Positions 8,033-16,482 of a stretch of 64,000 bases of DNA are shown here, in pieces (position 1 is the stretch's first letter; the number at the start of each line of letters is the position of its first letter). The notes beneath the pieces are model-generated. The model worked only from the letters and a program-made list of their open reading frames with translations, was not told the origin of the DNA and ran no database searches. The position numbers and the translations under genes are program-made. Origin of the DNA: Flavobacteriales bacterium. GTDB taxonomy: Bacteria > Bacteroidota > Bacteroidia > Flavobacteriales_F > PHOS-HE28. Where the stretch lies: the NCBI GenBank assembly GCA_016710015.1, contig JADJLR010000001.1, positions 620,001 to 684,000 of the forward strand. The letters run 5' to 3'.

Positions 8033-8116
8033 GCCCAGGTGGTGAAATTGGTAGACACGCACGCTTGAGGGGCGTGTGGCCGAAAGGCTGTGCTGGTTCG
8101 AGTCCAGTCCTGGGCA
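8033..8116 (+). tRNA. tRNA-Leu (anticodon GAG)
   Basis: A class II tRNA with acceptor GCCCAGG/CCTGGGC, anticodon stem-loop with TTGAGGG (anticodon GAG), a long variable arm GGCCGAAAGGC, and T-arm GCTGG-TTCGAGT-CCAGT. The discriminator is A at 8116. The following bases are CCG, so CCA is not encoded. It reads CUC and CUU leucine codons. Confidence 0.96.
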
Positions 8117-8247
8117 CCGAAGGTGCCGAAAGAGCCTCCGCGAAAGCGGGGGCTCTTTTCGCTCCGCGTTTTACGCGGAACGGGTCTGGCGAGAAGTTTA
8201 TCCCGCACGGCACGTAGTGACGATGCGGGAAGTCCAGTCCTGGGCAC
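8117..8247 (+). repeat. tRNA-tail repeat unit behind tRNA-Leu
   Basis: One 131-base unit homologous to those behind tRNA-Lys. After the terminator it carries CTGGCGAGAAGTTTATCCCG and a TCCCGCA/TGCGGGA hairpin (8201-8207 with 8224-8230), again with a 16-base loop. It ends at 8231-8247 with AGTCCAGTCCTGGGCAC, an exact copy of 8101-8117. That is tRNA-Leu from T-loop A58 to the discriminator plus one base. So the unit is shared between the two tRNA loci while the copied tail is specific to each tRNA. Confidence 0.85.
8131..8160 (+). terminator. Rho-independent terminator of tRNA-Leu
   Basis: An 11-bp stem, AGAGCCTCCGC with GCGGGGGCTCT around GAAA, is followed by TTTTC. It begins 15 bases after the tRNA. 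Confidence 0.85.
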
Positions 8248-8315
8248 TTGATCACTGCATGACTTGGTGATCCGTCACGAACCGCCCGAGATCCACATCC
8301 CCCTACTTTCGCTTC

Positions 8316-9380
8316 ATGCTCGAAGACCTCCTCGTGATCGAAACCGCTGCCGTTCTCGCTGGCCCGGCCGTAGGTATGCACTTTGCCGAATTGGGTGCCC
8401 GGGTCATCAAGATCGAGAACAAGCGCTCCGGCGGCGATGTCACTCGCAAATGGAAGCTCCCGACCGAGGACCCTAACTCGCCGGTAAGCGCCTATTTCAG
8501 CAGTGTGAATTGGGGGAAGGAACACCGTATGCTGAACCTCACCGACGTGGAGGACCAAAAGACCTTCGACATCCTGTTGATCCAAGCGGACGTGCTGATC
8601 ACCAATCATTTGGAAGCGGATGCGGAAAAGCTGGGCCTCTCCAGGGAACGCGTACAGGCCCTGAATCCCACCTTGATCCATGGCCACATCAAGGGCTTCG
8701 CGGCACAGCCCCAACGACCTGCCTTCGATGTGGTCCTGCAAGCGGAGACCGGCTACATCAGCATGACGGGAACGGCGGACCATCCGGCCAAACTGCCCAT
8801 CGCCTTGATCGATGTGTTGGCCGCACACCAGCTGAAGCAGGGGATCCTACTGGCACTTTGGCAACGTGACCGCACGGGAAAAGGCGCATACGTTGAAGTC
8901 TCGTTGGAGGCGGCCGCGCTATCGGGTTTGATCAACCAGGCCAGCAATTTCCTGATGGCCGAAGCGGTGGCGAAACCACTTGGTACGTTGCATCCGAATA
9001 TCGCACCGTACGGCGAACTGTTCACCTGCGCGGATGGAGGACGCATCATTTTGGCCGTGGGAAGCGATGCCCAATTCGCGGCCTTATGTACCACCCTTGG
9101 CCAAACCACGCTCGCCATGGATCCGCGTTTCGTGCGCAATACGGATCGCGTAATGAACCGTGTGGACCTGGCTGCTCTCCTAGCGCGATCGATCGCAACA
9201 CACGCACGCGATGAGTTATTGGGGGCCTTGCTGAAAGCTCAAGTCCCCGCTGGAGCCGTGAATGACATTCGGGAAGCATTGGCCACGCCGCTCGCCCAAC
9301 GCATGACCTTGACCTCGGAGATCGACGGCAAACCGACCCGACGGATCCGGGGGAATGCATTCCGGATAGAACCTTACTGA
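8316..9380 (+). CDS. CaiB/BaiF family (class III) CoA transferase
   Basis: A 354-residue class III CoA transferase, moving CoA between organic acids through an Asp-anhydride intermediate. The N-terminus has the Rossmann-like VIETAAVLAGPAVGMHFAEL and GARVIKIE typical of the family. The catalytic Asp lies in FDVVLQAETG (Asp138, matching 'DxxxQAxxG'). The protein is a little shorter than the usual 380-400 residues. Neighbours do not reveal the substrate; racemisation of acyl-CoAs (Amacr-type) is an alternative activity in this family. The ATG follows TACTTTCG by only four bases. The 3' end overlaps the convergent membrane protein gene by 7 bases. Confidence 0.88.
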   Translation: MLEDLLVIETAAVLAGPAVGMHFAELGARVIKIENKRSGGDVTRKWKLPTEDPNSPVSAYFSSVNWGKEHRMLNLTDVEDQKTFDILLIQADVLITNHLEADAEKLGLSRERVQALNPTLIHGHIKGFAAQPQRPAFDVVLQAETGYISMTGTADHPAKLPIALIDVLAAHQLKQGILLALWQRDRTGKGAYVEVSLEAAALSGLINQASNFLMAEAVAKPLGTLHPNIAPYGELFTCADGGRIILAVGSDAQFAALCTTLGQTTLAMDPRFVRNTDRVMNRVDLAALLARSIATHARDELLGALLKAQVPAGAVNDIREALATPLAQRMTLTSEIDGKPTRRIRGNAFRIEPY

Positions 9381-9937
9381 GCCTTTCGGGCACGCTTCAA
9401 GGCATTCTTCAGTTCGACGAGGAGGAGCTTGGCTTCCTCGTCATTCAGTCCCTTACCGAAGGCCACTTTCTTTCCCAGATGCTCGAAGCCGAGACGCTCC
9501 CCCCCGACGGTCCAGAAGCTATCGGTGAGTTGGTATTTCCAAGAGGTCCGATCCACTGCTAACAGCCCGAGTTCCGTGATGTTATCGATGAAATAGGGAC
9601 TGGCCTTGCCATAACCGAGCATGCTGTCCTTGATGGTGAACGTGCCGTCCTTCAACCGCCACAATTCAAAGCCCTTCAACCGCCAAAGCACGGCCCGACC
9701 CACCTTCACTGCGAAATAGAGCCAGAAGGCCAAGAACGCCAAAAGGTACTGCCGCATCGGATCACCGACCGGCACTTGGGTGCGTTCGCGGATCACCAAT
9801 ACGCCGATCAAGAGCCAAGCCAAGAACCAAGTCACCAAGAGGGCTTCTTTACCACCTCCCACGCGGGCGCTGATCACCACGCTCGTACGTTCTTCTTCAC
9901 GCACTATACTTACGCGCTCCGACAATTGCTTCATCAC
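9374..9937 (-). CDS. Hypothetical membrane protein with PH-like C-terminal part
   Basis: A 187-residue protein with a short cytosolic N-terminus, two hydrophobic helices (LVTWFLAWLLIGVLVI, about 34-50; YLLAFLAFWLYFAVKV, about 64-80) and a 100-residue soluble tail. The tail (FELWRLKDGTFTIKDSMLGY...) reads as alternating beta strands and could be a PH-like fold; this is a guess from pattern. The ATG overlaps the stop of bshA as ATGA, so it is translated with bshA. No link to bacillithiol synthesis is known to me. Confidence 0.7.
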   Translation of the reverse strand: MMKQLSERVSIVREEERTSVVISARVGGGKEALLVTWFLAWLLIGVLVIRERTQVPVGDPMRQYLLAFLAFWLYFAVKVGRAVLWRLKGFELWRLKDGTFTIKDSMLGYGKASPYFIDNITELGLLAVDRTSWKYQLTDSFWTVGGERLGFEHLGKKVAFGKGLNDEEAKLLLVELKNALKRARKAQ

Positions 9938-11064
9938 ACTTTCACGGTCTCCACCACGGACTTGTACAACGCTTCGTAGCGCGGAAGAACATTCTCCAGA
10001 TCGAAGGTTCGAGCCTGTGCCAACGCCCCGGCGCGGAATCGCTTGTAAGTTTCCTCATCGTGGAGGATGTGCCAAGCATTCTCGGCCATCGCCTCCACAT
10101 TCCCGACTGGACTCAACAACCCGCTGACGCCATGCGTATTCACTTCCGGTAAGCCACCGGAATCGGAACAGACCACCGGCACCCCGCAGGCCATCGCTTC
10201 CAAGGCGGCAAGGCCGAAGCTCTCGGTCTCGCTGGTCAATGCAAAGAGGTCGCAACTCGCGAGCACTTCCTCGGGTCTGGTCATCTTCCCGAGGAATTGG
10301 ATCATGTGACAACTGTTGCTCTGCCGGCACAAGGTCTCCACCCGCTGCCGTTCCGGGCCATCTCCGATCATCAACAAGCGAGCAGGGATACGCTCCCGCA
10401 GCAAGTTGAACATGGCCACAACATCTTCCACTCTTTTCACCGGTCGGAAGTTGCTCACGTGTACCACGATCTTTTCCCCTTGCGGTGCATAGTGCTTCCG
10501 GACCGCCGGATCCGGCACATTGGGATAATGGTCCACACACACGAAATTGGGGATCACCTGCACGTCACGCTTCAGCGGAAAGTGGGTGTAGGTATCCCGT
10601 TTGAGGCTTTCGGAAACCGCCGTCACCGCATCACTGCGCTCCATGCTGAAGGTGATCACCGGTTCGAAGCTTGGATCCCGGCCTACCAAGGTGATGTCCG
10701 TGCCGTGCAAGGTGGTCACGAAAGGCAGTCGCTTTCCTTCTGCCGCTAGGATGCGTTGGGCCATCCAGGCCGCAGAGGCGTGCGGAATGGCGTAATGAAC
10801 GTGTACAAGGTCCAACCCTACGAACTTCGCCACATCCACCAATTTACTGGTGAGTACCAACTCGTACGGTTGGTAGTCGAAGAGCGGATAGTCGCTCACG
10901 CGCACCTCATGGTAGAAGACGTTCGGGTGATCGCGCAATCGCACCGGCTGATCGTAGGTGATGAAGTGGATGATGTGCCCCTTCTCCGCCAACGCCATGC
11001 CCAACTCCGTGGCCACCACACCGCTCCCCCCAAAAGTTGGATAACAAACGATACCGATCCGCAT
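9934..11064 (-). CDS. bshA: N-acetyl-alpha-D-glucosaminyl L-malate synthase BshA
   Basis: A 376-residue GT4 glycosyltransferase that joins GlcNAc from UDP-GlcNAc to L-malate, the first step of bacillithiol synthesis; cytosolic. It begins MRIGIVCYPTFGGSGVVATE, with the glycine-rich acceptor loop typical of BshA. It also has VTTLHGTDITLVG (about residue 115) and the GT4 nucleotide-sugar motif ESFGLAALEAMACGVPVV with its two Glu (about 283-300). The open frame extends 41 codons upstream, but the ATG at 11064 is the conserved start. Bacillithiol is a main low-molecular-weight thiol in many Bacteroidota. The other bsh genes are not in the window. Confidence 0.93.
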   Translation of the reverse strand: MRIGIVCYPTFGGSGVVATELGMALAEKGHIIHFITYDQPVRLRDHPNVFYHEVRVSDYPLFDYQPYELVLTSKLVDVAKFVGLDLVHVHYAIPHASAAWMAQRILAAEGKRLPFVTTLHGTDITLVGRDPSFEPVITFSMERSDAVTAVSESLKRDTYTHFPLKRDVQVIPNFVCVDHYPNVPDPAVRKHYAPQGEKIVVHVSNFRPVKRVEDVVAMFNLLRERIPARLLMIGDGPERQRVETLCRQSNSCHMIQFLGKMTRPEEVLASCDLFALTSETESFGLAALEAMACGVPVVCSDSGGLPEVNTHGVSGLLSPVGNVEAMAENAWHILHDEETYKRFRAGALAQARTFDLENVLPRYEALYKSVVETVKV

Positions 11065-11189
11065 GGCGTAAAGTTCGTGGTTGTTGGGTAATGTTGATGG
11101 AGTTGGGGGTTGAAGGGGTCGGGAGTTGGCTTGATCCAGATACGACGGGGTCCTCAACTTCCAACGGCAGCAACCAGCATTCAACACAG

Positions 11190-11197
11190 TATCTTTG
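11190..11197 (+). promoter_or_regulatory. -7 element placed four bases before an ATG
   Basis: TATCTTTG, then CACC, then ATG at 11202. With this spacing the transcript of the small membrane protein would begin at or next to its start codon. Confidence 0.6.
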
Positions 11198-11201
11198 CAC
11201 C

Positions 11202-11399
11202 ATGTCGACCACCGTGCTCACCGTACTCTTGGGTGTCGGGCTTTTGGGCCTCGGTTTCGCAGGGATCGCCATCAAGATCCTGACGAAGAAAGGGGGCCAG
11301 TTCGCAGGCACCTGCGCCAGCAACAACCCACTCGTTCAGGCTGAAGGCGGATCCTGCGGATTGTGCGGCGCTCGCCCGGAAGAGAAGTGCAAGGCGTGA
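11202..11399 (+). CDS. Small Cys-rich membrane protein
   Basis: A 65-residue protein with one N-terminal membrane helix (TVLTVLLGVGLLGLGFAGIA), then KILTKKGGQFAGTCASNNP and a C-terminal GGSCGLCGARPEEKC. Four Cys (one in GTCAS, two in CGLC, one near the end) could bind a metal or Fe-S centre or be redox active. Very similar short proteins (TM helix, 'FAGTCAS', 'CGxCG') recur in Bacteroidota, where they are usually named only 'membrane or secreted protein'. I know no assigned function. It is divergent from bshA, with its own -7 element four bases before the ATG. Confidence 0.8.
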   Translation: MSTTVLTVLLGVGLLGLGFAGIAIKILTKKGGQFAGTCASNNPLVQAEGGSCGLCGARPEEKCKA

Positions 11400-11439
11400 T
11401 CTGCAAGCGCACTTCATAACGACTCCGAATCGGTCTCCG

Positions 11440-12015
11440 ATGGGTGCATTGATCGATGAGGATAGGACCTTCTCGCCAAAGGACGTTGGATCCGGAGGTC
11501 TTCGGTCAGCAGCGTACGACCGCTGCACATTCGACCACCTCGATCTGAAAAATGCGGATCTCAGCGGTAAGACGTTCGTCGAGTGCGTATTCCGGGATTG
11601 TGATCTCAGCCTTGTGCAGTTGGAACGCACCTCGCTCCGCGTGGTTCGTTTCGAACGATGCAAGCTTCTTGGCGCACGTTTCGACACGTGTCACTCCTTC
11701 CTCCTCTCCTTTTCCTTTGATCAGTGCATCCTTGATCTGGCCATCTTCCATGGTCTTCGTTTGAAGGGCACCCGCTTCCACCGATGCCGTATGCAAGAAA
11801 CGGACCTGAGCGGTGCCGACTTTTCCAACGGTTCCTTTGCGGGCTGTGACCTTGGTGCTGCCGTCTTCGATGCCACGGTGCTGGAAGGTGCGGACTTCCG
11901 TGGTGCCTTGAACTACTCCATCGACCCTTTGACGAATCGGATCCGAAAAGCTCGGTTCTCGAGGGATGGTGTGGCCGGTCTATTGGATCGTACCGGCATC
12001 CTCATCGAGGATTGA
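11440..12015 (+). CDS. Pentapeptide-repeat protein (Qnr/McbG-like)
   Basis: A 191-residue protein built from about 25 pentapeptide repeats of the A(D/N)LxF type: FDHLDLKNADLSGKTFVEC, then RFERCKLLGARF, and further on ETDLSGADFSNGSFAGCDL and EGADFRGA. Such repeats form a right-handed quadrilateral beta helix. It lacks a signal peptide. The length and the C-terminal tail after the repeats (DPLTNRIRKARFSRDGVAGL) resemble Qnr/McbG-type proteins, DNA mimics that protect DNA gyrase. I cannot show that it binds gyrase. It runs convergent to apbE, with 7 bases between the stops. Confidence 0.82.
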   Translation: MGALIDEDRTFSPKDVGSGGLRSAAYDRCTFDHLDLKNADLSGKTFVECVFRDCDLSLVQLERTSLRVVRFERCKLLGARFDTCHSFLLSFSFDQCILDLAIFHGLRLKGTRFHRCRMQETDLSGADFSNGSFAGCDLGAAVFDATVLEGADFRGALNYSIDPLTNRIRKARFSRDGVAGLLDRTGILIED

Positions 12016-12022
12016 AGACCGA

Positions 12023-13075
12023 TCACTTGGTCGGCCAACCGGGTGTATTCCAGATCACGTAGCCACTCGCTCCGTCATCAATGATGAGGTAGGCTTCCAC
12101 TTCGCGGTGCTGTGCCAACCAGGTCTTTCCTTCTTCGGGTCCCATCACCATCAGTGCCGTACCCAACGCATCCGCCGTCACGCAATCATCGGCAATGACG
12201 CTGGCACTGAGCAAAGCATTCATTGCAGGTCGGCCTGTTCGTGGATCGATCGTATGCCCATAGCGCTTCCCACCGATCTCGATGAACTTGCGGTAGTTGC
12301 CGCTTGTCGCCAAACTCTTGTCCTGCAACGGAACGACGGTCTGTTGCACATGCTCTACCTCGGGTTTGTCGATCTGTATCTGCCACGGCTTACCAGCATC
12401 GTTCACGCCATTGCAACGTGCTTCGCCACCTACCTCCACCATGTAATTGGCGATGCCTTGTTGTTGGAGATAGAGGGCGATCACATCCACGGTGTAGCCT
12501 TGGGCGATGCCGTTGGGATCGAACTGCACCTTTGGCGATCGTTTGTAATAGATAACGGATGCTCCCGGCTTCGTGAGGGAAATTGCCGTTACACGGATCC
12601 CATTCATCCCGATGTAGGACAGCATGCTGAGGACCTTACTCGTGTCCATATCCGTGATGCCGTTTCGGCCAAAGCCCCATGCACGCACCAACGGCAGTAC
12701 GGTCGGATCGAAAGCTCGGTCGGTACTTCGCCAATAACTCTCCGCCAAGAAGAGCACCACGCGAAAGTGAACGTCGTCTGTGATGAACGTATCTGATGTT
12801 GCGTTGAAGGCCGACACCGTACTGGTGCTATCCCACAAGCTCAGACTTTGATCGATCACGCGAAAGATGCTGTCCACGGGGCTGCTCAGATCTCGTTGCA
12901 AGGAGTCCAGGTACTTGATCGTAAAAGTGGACCCTTGTGCGTTCCCATTGAGAACGACCATGTCGCTCTCCGCACCTGCACCACCACATGAAGCCAGCAG
13001 CAACAAGGCCCCGCACAACAGCAGAAAACCCTGCACGCGGCAGGGCTTTCCATTATCCGTTGACCGCTGAAGCAT
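12023..13075 (-). CDS. apbE: FAD:protein FMN transferase (ApbE), lipoprotein
   Basis: A 350-residue enzyme that attaches FMN from FAD to a Thr of target proteins, notably NqrB and NqrC; it acts outside the inner membrane. The N-terminus ends in a lipobox, LLASC (about residue 30). Conserved ApbE features are LSLWDSTSTVSAFN, DPTVLPLVRAWGFG, the FAD/Mg-binding FDPNGIAQGYTVD and GGEARCNG, and the C-terminal HTIDPRTGRPAMN followed by ADDCVTADALGTALMV. It sits 42 bases after nqrF on the same strand, so it is the last gene of the nqr operon and matures its products. Confidence 0.94.
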   Translation of the reverse strand: MLQRSTDNGKPCRVQGFLLLCGALLLLASCGGAGAESDMVVLNGNAQGSTFTIKYLDSLQRDLSSPVDSIFRVIDQSLSLWDSTSTVSAFNATSDTFITDDVHFRVVLFLAESYWRSTDRAFDPTVLPLVRAWGFGRNGITDMDTSKVLSMLSYIGMNGIRVTAISLTKPGASVIYYKRSPKVQFDPNGIAQGYTVDVIALYLQQQGIANYMVEVGGEARCNGVNDAGKPWQIQIDKPEVEHVQQTVVPLQDKSLATSGNYRKFIEIGGKRYGHTIDPRTGRPAMNALLSASVIADDCVTADALGTALMVMGPEEGKTWLAQHREVEAYLIIDDGASGYVIWNTPGWPTK

Positions 13076-13117
13076 GCTTGCGAAGGCGGTTGATCTCCTG
13101 ATGATGTGATCGACTTC

Positions 13118-14425
13118 CTACCCTCCGAAATCGTCGAACGCGACATTCTCCTTGGGCACGCCCCAATCGTCCACCATCTTCAGCACAGCGGCGTTCATCA
13201 TGGGCGGGCCGCAGAAGTAGAATTCAATGTCCTCGGGTGCCTCGTGCTTCTTGAGGTATTGATCGATCACGGCTTGGTGAACGAAGCCTACGAAGCCATC
13301 CCCTTCTGTATCGTTGACATCCTTCTTCACTTTCCAATTGTCGTCCGGATGCGGTTCGCTGAGGACAATGAAGAACTTGAAGTTGGGGAACTGGCGTGCA
13401 ATGCTGTTGAAGTGCTCCAAGTAGAATAACTCACGCTTGCTCCGTCCGCCATACCAATAGGTCACCTTGCGACCGCTCTTCAGTGTGTGGAAGAGGTGGA
13501 AAAGATGCGAACGCATGGGTGCCATACCGGCCCCACCCCCTATGTAGAGCATTTCCGCCTCGGTCTCCTTGATGAAGAATTCACCGTATGGTCCACTGAT
13601 GGTGACCTTATCGCCGGGCTTGCAGTTGAAGACATAGCTGGAGCAGATGCCGGGATTCACATCCATCCATCCATTCTTCGCACGGTCCCAAGGTGGGGTC
13701 GCGATACGGATATTCAACATCACGATATTGCCTTCTGCTGGGTGATTGGCCATGGAATAGGCCCGGAAGATCGGCTCCGGGTTCTTCATCTTCAGATCCC
13801 ACAATTTGTACTTGTCCCACTCCGGCTTGAAATCCTGTGGATCACGTCCCAGCGCCACCAGTTCCGGGTGCGCGGTGATGTCCATGTTCTTGAAATCCAC
13901 CTCACATGCCGGCACATCGATCTGGATGTAACCACCAGCTTCGAATTCGAGATGCTCACCTTCGGGCAATTTCACCACGAATTCCTTGATGAAGCTGGCC
14001 ACGTTGTAGTTGGAAACCACTTCGCACTCCCACTTCTTGATACCGAAGATCTCCTCGGGCACCTTGATCACCATATCGTTCTTCACCTTCACTTGACAAC
14101 CCAGGCGCCAGTTGTCCGCGATGGCCTTGCGGCTGAAGTACGGTGCTTCGGTGGGCAGGATCTCCCCACCACCCTCGATCACTTGGCATTTGCACATGGC
14201 GCAGGTCCCTCCGCCACCGCATGCGCTTGGCAAGAAGATCTTGGCTTCACTTAAGGTACTCAGCAGTGTACTACCTGCTTCCACCTCAATGGTCTTCTCG
14301 CCATTGATCTGGATCTTCACCAGACCGCTGGGAGATAGTTTGGCCTTCGCAAAAAGCAACAGACCGACGAGCAACAGGGTAACGGCAAGGAATACCGCAA
14401 GCGTAATGAGGATGGTCGTACCCAT
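13118..14425 (-). CDS. nqrF: Na+-NQR subunit F (NADH-oxidising, 2Fe-2S/FAD)
   Basis: A 435-residue subunit that takes electrons from NADH into the Na+-translocating NADH:quinone oxidoreductase. It has an N-terminal membrane anchor (residues about 4-26), a plant-type 2Fe-2S ferredoxin domain with Cys69, Cys75, Cys78 and Cys110, then a ferredoxin reductase module. FAD binding is seen in FRAYSMANHP, NAD binding in YIGGGAGMAPMRSH, and the end is FYFCGPPMMNAAVLKM...FDDFGG. Length and order are standard. It starts two bases after nqrE ends. Confidence 0.97.
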   Translation of the reverse strand: MGTTILITLAVFLAVTLLLVGLLLFAKAKLSPSGLVKIQINGEKTIEVEAGSTLLSTLSEAKIFLPSACGGGGTCAMCKCQVIEGGGEILPTEAPYFSRKAIADNWRLGCQVKVKNDMVIKVPEEIFGIKKWECEVVSNYNVASFIKEFVVKLPEGEHLEFEAGGYIQIDVPACEVDFKNMDITAHPELVALGRDPQDFKPEWDKYKLWDLKMKNPEPIFRAYSMANHPAEGNIVMLNIRIATPPWDRAKNGWMDVNPGICSSYVFNCKPGDKVTISGPYGEFFIKETEAEMLYIGGGAGMAPMRSHLFHLFHTLKSGRKVTYWYGGRSKRELFYLEHFNSIARQFPNFKFFIVLSEPHPDDNWKVKKDVNDTEGDGFVGFVHQAVIDQYLKKHEAPEDIEFYFCGPPMMNAAVLKMVDDWGVPKENVAFDDFGG

Positions 14426-14427
14426 GA

Positions 14428-15042
14428 TCAGATCTTGATGCCCATGAATGCCATGAAGGCCATGCCCATGAGCCCGGTGAGGATAAAGGTGATGCCCAAG
14501 CCACGCAGCGGGGCGGGAACGTCACTGTAGCGCAGTTTCTCGCGGATGGCAGCGATAGCAGCGATGGCCAAGAACCAACCCACGCCGCTACCGAGTGCGA
14601 AACTGGTAGCTTCTGCGATGTTGCTGTACTGGCGCTCCTGCATGAAGAGTGCACCACCGAGGATGGAGCAGTTCACGGCGATCAGTGGAAGGAAGATGCC
14701 CAATGCACCATAAAGGGCGGGTGCGAATTTCTCCACCACCATTTCCACCAATTGCACGATGGCCGCAACCACAGCGATGAACAGGATGAAGGAGAGGAAG
14801 CTGAGGTCCACCTCTGCGAAGCTGGCACCCATCCAAGCCAATGCACCGGCTTTCAGCACATAGTTCTCCAAGAGGTAGTTCACGGGTACGGTAACACCGA
14901 GAACGAAGATCACGGCCGCTCCCAGACCAACGGCGGTCTTCACGGTCTTGCTTACGGCCAGGTAGGAGCACATACCCAAGAAGTAGGCGAAGATCATGTT
15001 CTCGATGAAGATCGCCTTGACGAAGATGTTCACTAGGTTCAT
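14428..15042 (-). CDS. nqrE: Na+-NQR subunit E
   Basis: A 204-residue integral membrane subunit with six helices. With NqrD it forms the pseudo-symmetric core that binds an Fe centre and takes part in Na+ translocation. It opens NLVNIFVKAIFIENMIFAYF followed by LGMCSYLAVSK, the conserved NqrE start with its membrane Cys. A second conserved half-repeat is NCSILGGALFMQERQY with the second Cys. It is 12 bases after nqrD and two bases before nqrF. Confidence 0.96.
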   Translation of the reverse strand: MNLVNIFVKAIFIENMIFAYFLGMCSYLAVSKTVKTAVGLGAAVIFVLGVTVPVNYLLENYVLKAGALAWMGASFAEVDLSFLSFILFIAVVAAIVQLVEMVVEKFAPALYGALGIFLPLIAVNCSILGGALFMQERQYSNIAEATSFALGSGVGWFLAIAAIAAIREKLRYSDVPAPLRGLGITFILTGLMGMAFMAFMGIKI

Positions 15043-15054
15043 TGCGCTTCGAGC

Positions 15055-15735
15055 TTAGGCTTGTTCGATCAACTTGGTGTTGTACGTCCGTTGCACCCAG
15101 ATGATGATCCCCACGATGACCAAGGCCATGGGCGGCAGGATCATCATGTTGTTGTTGAAGTAGAAGCCGCCTTGGGTAGCGTACCAACTTTCTGGAATGA
15201 TGCGGACGCCCATGAGCGAGCCACTGCCGAAGAGTTCGCGGAAGAACGCGACGGCGACAAGTATCCATGCGTAACCAAGCGCGTTCCCAAAGCCGTCCAA
15301 TGCACTTGGGCCGACCTTATTACCCATCGCAAAGGCTTCAAAGCGGCCCATGATGATGCAGTTGGTGATGATCAGTCCCACATACACCCCTACCTGTTTG
15401 GCCACATCGTACACGTAGGCCTTCAGGGTGATGTCCACCAAGGTCACCAAGCCTGCCGCGATCACCAATTGGGCGATGATGCGGATGCGGCTGGGGATGA
15501 CGTTGCGCAATGCACTGATGATCATATTGCCAAGCACCACCACGAAAAGCACGCTGATGCTCATCACGAAGGCGTTGGACATCTTCACCGTGATCGCGAG
15601 GGCCGAACAGATCCCTAGCACCTGCACGGTGATGGGGTTGTTGTCGTTCAGCGGATCGGTGATCAGCGCGCGGTTCTTCTTGCTGAAGAGCGGCTCTGCA
15701 GGTTTCACTTCGGGGGTTGCCACTTCGGTGCTCAT
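15055..15735 (-). CDS. nqrD: Na+-NQR subunit D
   Basis: A 226-residue membrane subunit paralogous to NqrE. It has LGICSALAITVKMSNAFVMS and the second half-repeat TNCIIMGRFEAFAMGNKVGP, each supplying a Cys toward the intramembrane iron site known from Vibrio cholerae NQR. A charged N-terminal extension of about 25 residues (PEVKPAEPLFSKKNRALI) precedes the first helix. Its ATG overlaps the nqrC stop as ATGA. Confidence 0.96.
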   Translation of the reverse strand: MSTEVATPEVKPAEPLFSKKNRALITDPLNDNNPITVQVLGICSALAITVKMSNAFVMSISVLFVVVLGNMIISALRNVIPSRIRIIAQLVIAAGLVTLVDITLKAYVYDVAKQVGVYVGLIITNCIIMGRFEAFAMGNKVGPSALDGFGNALGYAWILVAVAFFRELFGSGSLMGVRIIPESWYATQGGFYFNNNMMILPPMALVIVGIIIWVQRTYNTKLIEQA

Positions 15736-16469
15736 CGGGCTGCGGTGCTATTCGTGGTCGACTTCAAGAACACATCATAAACGGCCAGGGTACGCATCAG
15801 CATTTCGCCGACCCCATCGCTGGTAATGGTACCACCGCTGATGCCGTCCACGCCGTGCGGGTCGGTAGTGCCGGTGCCGCCCTTGTACACTTTGATACCT
15901 GTGTAGGTTCCGTTCTCCTCCGTGATGGTCTTTCCGGCGAATTGGTCCTGGAACATGGGCGTGGCGATCTCGGCACCAAGGCCGGGGGTCTCTCCCTTGT
16001 GATCGAAGGTGCTCCCGTAAACGGTGCGACCATCCTTCTTCACACTCACATAGCCCCACACCGGTCCCCAAAGTCCGGTCCCGACCATGGGCAGGATGTA
16101 TACCTGACCTTCGGATCCAGTGGCCTTGTACACAGGGTACTTCAGTTGATCGAGTTCCAGTACTCCGGCCTTCCAGTCCTTGTATTGTTTCAATACGTCC
16201 AGAGAGAAAGCATCGCCCTCCACGGGTTTCCCCTCCCCATTCACCAAGAAGGTCTCGGAGATCAATTCCTCGTACTTCGCTGGTGCCGCATCGCGCTCCA
16301 CGCGAACGTTCATGGAAGCCAAGATGTTCTGCATCTTCTCCCGACGGACGTTCTCTTCGTAGGCCGGTTTCAAACCGATGTACGTAACGGCCAAGAGTGT
16401 ACCCACCACCGTCACCAAGATGGTGGCGAAGAGGAAGGTGAACGAATTGCTGTTCTTATCGAATGCCAT
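15732..16469 (-). CDS. nqrC: Na+-NQR subunit C (covalent FMN)
   Basis: A 245-residue subunit with one N-terminal helix (FTFLFATILVTVVGTLLAV) and a periplasmic flavin domain. The FMN-attachment motif is SGGTITS at 211-217, with Thr214 as the expected acceptor; the usual motif is SGAT, so Gly replaces Ala here. The segment GLWGPVWGYVSVKKDG and GETPGLGAEI are family-typical. I chose the ATG at 16469, where the membrane helix begins at the normal distance. The open frame runs 24 codons further but into nqrB. Confidence 0.95.
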   Translation of the reverse strand: MAFDKNSNSFTFLFATILVTVVGTLLAVTYIGLKPAYEENVRREKMQNILASMNVRVERDAAPAKYEELISETFLVNGEGKPVEGDAFSLDVLKQYKDWKAGVLELDQLKYPVYKATGSEGQVYILPMVGTGLWGPVWGYVSVKKDGRTVYGSTFDHKGETPGLGAEIATPMFQDQFAGKTITEENGTYTGIKVYKGGTGTTDPHGVDGISGGTITSDGVGEMLMRTLAVYDVFLKSTTNSTAAR

Positions 16470-16482
16470 GGTTCCGTTGGCG

